Assembly: GCF_037975245.1 (NCBI RefSeq)
Contig: NC_092575.1
Location: 26,819,841 to 26,883,840, forward strand
Length of the DNA stretch: 64,000 nt
Reading direction: 5' to 3'
Source of the DNA: Apostichopus japonicus
Lineage: Eukaryota; Echinodermata; Holothuroidea; Aspidochirotida; Stichopodidae
Shown here: piece by piece, positions 59,752 to 64,000 of the stretch
How the letters are laid out: every line of letters starts with the position of its first letter
Numbering within the stretch: position 1 is the first letter of the stretch
Notes under the pieces: model-generated
The model's input: the letters and a program-made list of their open reading frames with translations, nothing else
The model's database searches: none
Told to the model about the DNA's origin: nothing
Program-made: the position numbers and the translations under genes

Positions 59752-62599
59752 CGTAATTGACGCACCCCCGTAATTGACGCACCTCAAAATATTCCTAGTT
59801 ATCACCGTAGCAACCATACTGAAGACAACCTAACCATTTTGCACCTTAGTAGAGATAGGTTTTTCACGAGTATGAATACTTTTCAGGTATGTGAAGATGA
59901 AATTTTGGTTCATTTTGAAGCTTTTTCCACACTCCTCCCATTGTTGCAATTTTTTTTCGCATTTGGAAATCTTACTCTCTAAAATTATCCTAAATTACCT
60001 CGAGATGAATCCGCTACTCCGTAGGAACGATCCGTCTGCTACATATTGGCATGTATAGTGTGTGTGTGTGATATGGCCTACACTATGCTTTCGTCAATCA
60101 GCTGTTTACCGCTAGAAAAAATTTACATATTTCTTAGTTCACTTTAAAGCAGTATGCACAACAGAGAATTTATGATTTTGTTTGTTATACAAAGATTACT
60201 GTTCTTTTAGTCTGCTGTTTTTGTTTGTTCGGGAGGGTAGGGGATGGCGGAAGGGTAGATACAGGGTAGAGTTATATTTTAAGACTTCCTGACATACTTT
60301 TAGCTACAGAATGGCTTCCCCCCACAAAGCAAGCTGCCCCACCCCCCCCCCAAAAAGAAATATGTATTAAAAATTTGGTTTAAAATTCCCAAATCGGTAA
60401 CAAAGAGATGTCCTGCAACTCACATGCATCATATTTTTTTTTATGTAGGGGAAATGTTATCGTTTGTACGATAACAAGTCTATGAAGAGGGCCTTTAACT
60501 TGGTCAGGAAAAAGAGGTGGCCAGTACGAAAAGCGGCAAAGATATGTGGGGTTCCGGAGCCTTCTTTGAGAAGATTTGTGAGGAAAGGAAAAGACAAAAT
60601 TGACTGTCCCATGGGGAAACAACCTATCATACCAAAGCAGCATGAGGAGAAACTGAAAGACCACATAATTCATTTGGCCAAACTGGGTTTTCCAATGTCT
60701 CGGTCAGACGTTATTAAGTTAGCGACTAATACGGCAGTTTTTTTAGCAATTAAGGCAAATGATGGAAAGATGTTTACTAAGAATTGGTTGGACAGGTTCC
60801 TGAATAGATGGCCAGAACTGAAAGTTGTTAAACCTTTAAAACTTAGCCTCAGGAGGGCTAAGGCAACAAGTGAAGAGACTGTCAGCAATTACTTTAAGGA
60901 ACTCAACCAAATCATGAATAAGTATAATCTGAAAGAAAACCCACAATTAATTTTTAATGTAGACGAAAGTGGCTTTCAGGTGGAACATAATCCCCATAGA
61001 GTGGTGGCACCGAGAGGTATGAAAGTTAATTCTATCGTTACTGACCGTGGTGCCATGACCACTGTTTTAGCTGCTGGGAGTGCCATCGGGCAGCCAGTTC
61101 CTCCTTTTTTTATTTTCAAAGGGAAAAGGATGAATGACATGCTAAAGAATGGTGCTGTTCCTGGAAGTGGCTTTAGTATGTCAGACTCAGGTTGGAGTAA
61201 TAGCCAAATTTTTAAGAATTACCTTGAGAATCATTTCTCTAAGTTTTTACCAAATCGAGCTTCCGACGAACATGTGCTGCTCTTATATGATGGACATTCG
61301 TCACATATTTCCATGGAGTTAATTAATTATGCCCATACCAAAAACATAATCCTTTTCGTACTCCCCCCTCACACTAGCCATATTCTGCAGCCCATGGATG
61401 TTACCATGTTTGGACCTTTGAAAACTTTTTATCACCAGGAGTGTCAAAAGTTCATGAGAGAAAATCCTGGGCAAGGTATCACAAGATATCATATTTGTGA
61501 ACTTATATCCAAAGCCTTTCTGAAGTCTTTCACCCCAGCAAATTTAGTTACTTCCTTTCGAAAGACAGGTATATATCCAGTTGAGCCTGATGCAGTCAGC
61601 AAACTGCATTTCATTCCTGCAGAACATCTTAATGTGGCTAATCAAAACAAAAGCCGAAACAAAATAGCTGCCGACACAAATCACTCAAGAGATGATGATG
61701 ACAGATTGGACGCTTTTCTAAAAGACAAGATTTCAACTCCTAAACCACCCAAAAACACAAAAAGAAAGTACAAATACAGGCCAGGAGGTGTAGCGATCAC
61801 AGAAGATAGAATTGTTCTAAAAATCAGAAAAGTTATAGAGGAGTCCAAGGGCCCATCAAACACAACTGCCAATCGTGATCACTCAAGGGAATCCCCAAAA
61901 CCAGGACAAAGTAACAAGTCACCTCTTGAAGTAACATCCAGAAAACCATCTCAACCCCAGAATGACTCTGATTCCAGTCAGGAATGTAGCAACGATGTTT
62001 GTTGTGTATGTAAGAGGTTCTCTCCCCCAACTTTGAGGGATTTCCTAAGGAGGGAAGTCAAGTTTGTTAACTGGGGACAATGTGAACACTGCACTCATTG
62101 GACACATTTAGAGTTTTGTGTCCCTGAAACCAAGGGAAGCATTGAGACTGGAAAGACCTTCTTATGCCCCCATTGTCTCCAGGAAGAATAAGAAGACATT
62201 ATTTTTTTTTTTTTATAGTTTTTATATTTTCAAGAAAGACTTTCATACTCCTTTAAGATGAAAGTTCATCAACCTTTTGTGACCTCTCTGTGACCTGTCT
62301 TGTCTGATTCGAGGTGAGAGGCTCAGAGCGTGACAAACAGCGTACAAAGTCAATGGATACACGCACACACTAACCTATGGACAAATGTGTCAATTACGGG
62401 GTATTCGCGGACTTCACAAGCCAGACGTATTCGGGTCAGTTTCTTCTCAACTGTACGTTTTGTGGGAACAGCAGAATAATTATTTTGGGGTTATTTTATT
62501 TAAGAGATACTATACATCTGAAAATCGTATAGATGTGACTGTTTTAGGCTTTTCCTTAAATAGATATCGTTCATCAAATCCTTAAGTGCGTCAATTACG
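59752..62599 (+). mobile_element. Pogo/Tigger-type DNA transposon, apparently near intact
   Basis: The left end has CGTAATTGACGCACC at 59752 and again at 59769; the right end has the inverted forms TGTCAATTACG (about 62388) and GTGCGTCAATTACG (62586-62599). The outer pair gives a 14-bp perfect inverted repeat, and each end therefore carries two motif copies, the right pair about 200 bp apart. The element is about 2.85 kb and encloses the transposase. Pogo elements normally duplicate TA on insertion; I see no clean TA at these limits, so the exact ends may be off by a few bases. Confidence 0.5.
60449..62191 (+). CDS. Pogo/Tigger-like DDE transposase with C-terminal PHD-like finger
   Basis: A frame of about 580 codons, the only long one in the window. 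Residues are numbered from the TTG at 60464. Order: a Psq/CENP-B-type helix-turn-helix (about 3-42, containing RKAAKICGVPEPSLRRF); a second DNA-binding helical region with NWLDRFLNRWPEL (about 107-119); a DDE_1 catalytic domain with candidate Asp167 (FNVDESGF), Asp276 (LLYDGHSSH) and Asp312 (LQPMDVTMFGPLK), 35 residues between the last two; a basic, Ser-rich linker (about 395-508); and a Cys-rich end with C513/C516, C540/C543, H548/C552 and C568/C571, a C4-H-C3 pattern. No ATG begins the frame: it runs up to a stop-containing acceptor, TTTATGTAG at 60448, so an upstream exon probably supplies the start. Otherwise ATG at 60482 would give a protein lacking part of the helix-turn-helix. No internal stop is present, so the gene may be young or domesticated. 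Confidence 0.5.
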   Translation, partial: GKCYRLYDNKSMKRAFNLVRKKRWPVRKAAKICGVPEPSLRRFVRKGKDKIDCPMGKQPIIPKQHEEKLKDHIIHLAKLGFPMSRSDVIKLATNTAVFLAIKANDGKMFTKNWLDRFLNRWPELKVVKPLKLSLRRAKATSEETVSNYFKELNQIMNKYNLKENPQLIFNVDESGFQVEHNPHRVVAPRGMKVNSIVTDRGAMTTVLAAGSAIGQPVPPFFIFKGKRMNDMLKNGAVPGSGFSMSDSGWSNSQIFKNYLENHFSKFLPNRASDEHVLLLYDGHSSHISMELINYAHTKNIILFVLPPHTSHILQPMDVTMFGPLKTFYHQECQKFMRENPGQGITRYHICELISKAFLKSFTPANLVTSFRKTGIYPVEPDAVSKLHFIPAEHLNVANQNKSRNKIAADTNHSRDDDDRLDAFLKDKISTPKPPKNTKRKYKYRPGGVAITEDRIVLKIRKVIEESKGPSNTTANRDHSRESPKPGQSNKSPLEVTSRKPSQPQNDSDSSQECSNDVCCVCKRFSPPTLRDFLRREVKFVNWGQCEHCTHWTHLEFCVPETKGSIETGKTFLCPHCLQEE

Positions 62600-62604
62600 A
62601 GCCC

Positions 62605-63470
62605 ACCATGCTACTAGTAGTAGCTATCAGCTATGCTAAATAATTTTTCACTAATGGCCTGAGAAACAATTCGATTTGAGAAACTAACTTATAGTGACCT
62701 TCCAGCCAACGACAGAAATAAACCGAGTAACATTGAGTCGTGGTTTTCTTTCATGTTGAACACTAGGCCCTAGTATTAATTACTATTCGTCAAATTGATA
62801 CCGCTATACTGTAGGTAATTACTTCGGCCTATAGCCTAGGCCTAGACCGATCTAGTAATAGTCATAAAAATTAGAAAAGGGCGGCATTTCTCAACCAAAT
62901 CATTGATGAAACGCATAGCCGTTGTCTACATCAAACCTCTCTGTAACTTTCTCCAAATATACAGATGAACACTGGCAGGTTATCTTTGAAGAGAGCGTGA
63001 GGTTTGAGTCACTTGACTGTAGTTTGCCAAATGTCTGGTGTTCTGAATATGAGAGTTATTTATGTTACCAGGCCAGCTGATCGTCGATTCAATAATAGTG
63101 GCGCTCTTGCTTTTTACCCGATCATCACACCCATTATCGTTGATCTGGTGCATAGTTTACCCGATGGCAGGTTGTTATGCTTGATGTGCCCCTATTCTGC
63201 CGACCGCTGGATCCCGGATAGTTATACACTCATCCCATTGTCAACCCGGCCCCTCACCTAACACATTAAACAATATAAGTCGAACCTAGCAAATAACCAG
63301 GGGCGTATATAGCTACCGTGTGGTGGTGCAGGGGGAGGGGGGTATAGTGCTCCTCCCCAAACCTCTTCAAAAACTTGTCACAGGAACCCCGCGAGTGGAT
63401 CAACAACAAAAACTAAAAAAGGAAAACGAATGGCAAGGAGACGAGAGAAATTAGGGTGGGATTTAATACA
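62605..63470. other. No gene recognised
   Basis: An 85-codon frame (63004-63261) has no motif or splice support. CAGGGGCGTATATAGC at about 63299 may be the degraded end of another CAGG-type element. Confidence 0.5.
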
Positions 63471-63476
63471 ATGAAT

Positions 63477-63764
63477 CAGGCGCGTAGCCAAGGGGGGGCG
63501 AAGGGGGCAGCCGCCCCCCCCCCTTGAGCATATATTTTTTTTTTTAATTTTTTTGTGATATTGCTAGTATTTTCAAAAGAGAAAATGCTAAGATGCAACT
63601 TACAAGGCCTGGGAAGTGCCATTTCCAGCGATCTGGGAGGCATTTTCAGCCAAAATTTTCTTGTACGCTTCGCGCCAACCTATGGTGGCGCTACGCTTAG
63701 ATAGTTTGCAGTGCCAAATCTACAGTTTCGCCCCTCCCTTGGCAAATTCCTGGTTACGCGCCTG
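63477..63764 (+). mobile_element. Complete 288-bp CAGGCGCGTAGCC-family MITE, core-module type
   Basis: Left end CAGGCGCGTAGCCAAGG, right end inverse of CAGGCGCGTAACCAGG. Target duplications CAATGAAT (63469-63476) and CAATGGAT (63765-63772) differ at one base. Instead of a polypurine core it holds the conserved module (63596-63700, with CTTCGCGCCAACCTATGGTG). This copy gives the clearest limits for the family. Confidence 0.5.
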
Positions 63765-63950
63765 CAATGGATAAAGCTCTTGCAGTTTAAAATGAAGTAA
63801 CAGTACTAATTAAAATGTCTTCAAGAATGTTATTTTTTGACGCTCTTCGGCGCGCACCGCATGTAGATGCTTGTCATGGTTCTCATTGCTTCCTGTTGGA
63901 AAGCGTGGGTGGAATTATTGTTCCAATGCCCCATGCAACCATTACCAATG

Positions 63951-64000
63951 CAGGGGCGGATCCAGGTTTTTGCCAAGGGAGGGGTTTGTTCACGTACGTA
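63951..64000 (+). mobile_element. Left end of a related element cut by the window edge
   Basis: CAGGGGCGGATCCAGG starts at 63951 and runs into a G-rich stretch like those at the ends of neighbouring elements. Only 50 bases are visible. Confidence 0.5.

Noticed and set aside
63004-63261. 85-codon frame starting MSHLTVVCQMSG
   Set aside because: Expected by chance; no supporting signal.

Overview
This window looks like chromosomal DNA from a marine invertebrate animal. It is AT-rich, has long introns with GT-AG junctions, dense small transposon relics, LINE and SINE insertions, microsatellites and minisatellites, and no bacterial-style gene packing. The recognisable genes are TMEM134-like, UFD1 and thiopurine S-methyltransferase, which fits a deuterostome such as an echinoderm. 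The species call is inference only.

Three spliced protein-coding genes lie on the minus strand. A TMEM134/TMEM230-family (DUF872) gene has four phase-compatible exons between 16.3 and 3.1 kb, and its 3' end is outside the window or not found. UFD1 is complete from about 47 or 44.2 kb down to 34.95 kb. Its 924 coding bases from the exon at 44244 make 307 residues plus stop. TPMT is complete in eight coding exons (58.62 to 49.57 kb; 693 coding bases, 230 residues). UFD1 and TPMT are head-to-tail, 2.6 kb apart, and have no evident functional link. On the plus strand there is a good first-exon candidate at 17.13 kb, divergent from TMEM134-like, and a possible internal exon at 32.9 kb. Neither is identified.

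The only long open frame is a pogo/Tigger-type transposase at 60.4-62.2 kb, with a C-terminal PHD-like zinc finger. It sits in a 2.85-kb element whose ends each carry two copies of a 14-16-bp motif.

Much of the rest is mobile DNA: (i) a 4.86-kb element (9993-14855) with near-perfect terminal inverted repeats, an ATAT target duplication and two clusters of a 14-15-bp motif, GTGATGTCCGAAAC(A), with no coding capacity; (ii) a hAT-like family with CAGGCGCGTA ends, several copies carrying a polypurine core or a conserved module of about 100-170 bp; (iii) a 1.66-kb hAT-type element next to a UFD1 splice donor, containing a perfect 38-bp palindrome; (iv) a 505-bp hAT-type MITE inside an older repeat whose empty site survives 5.5 kb away; (v) a TA-flanked MITE made almost wholly of about 21-bp AGATATCT repeats; (vi) two 3' fragments of one LINE family, one with a perfect 17-bp target duplication; (vii) two tRNA-derived SINEs.

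The strongest candidates for something undescribed are the 9993-14855 element with its motif clusters, the palindromic-repeat MITE at 20.5-21.5 kb, and the tandemly copied 3' half of a UFD1 exon at 35.6-35.9 kb.
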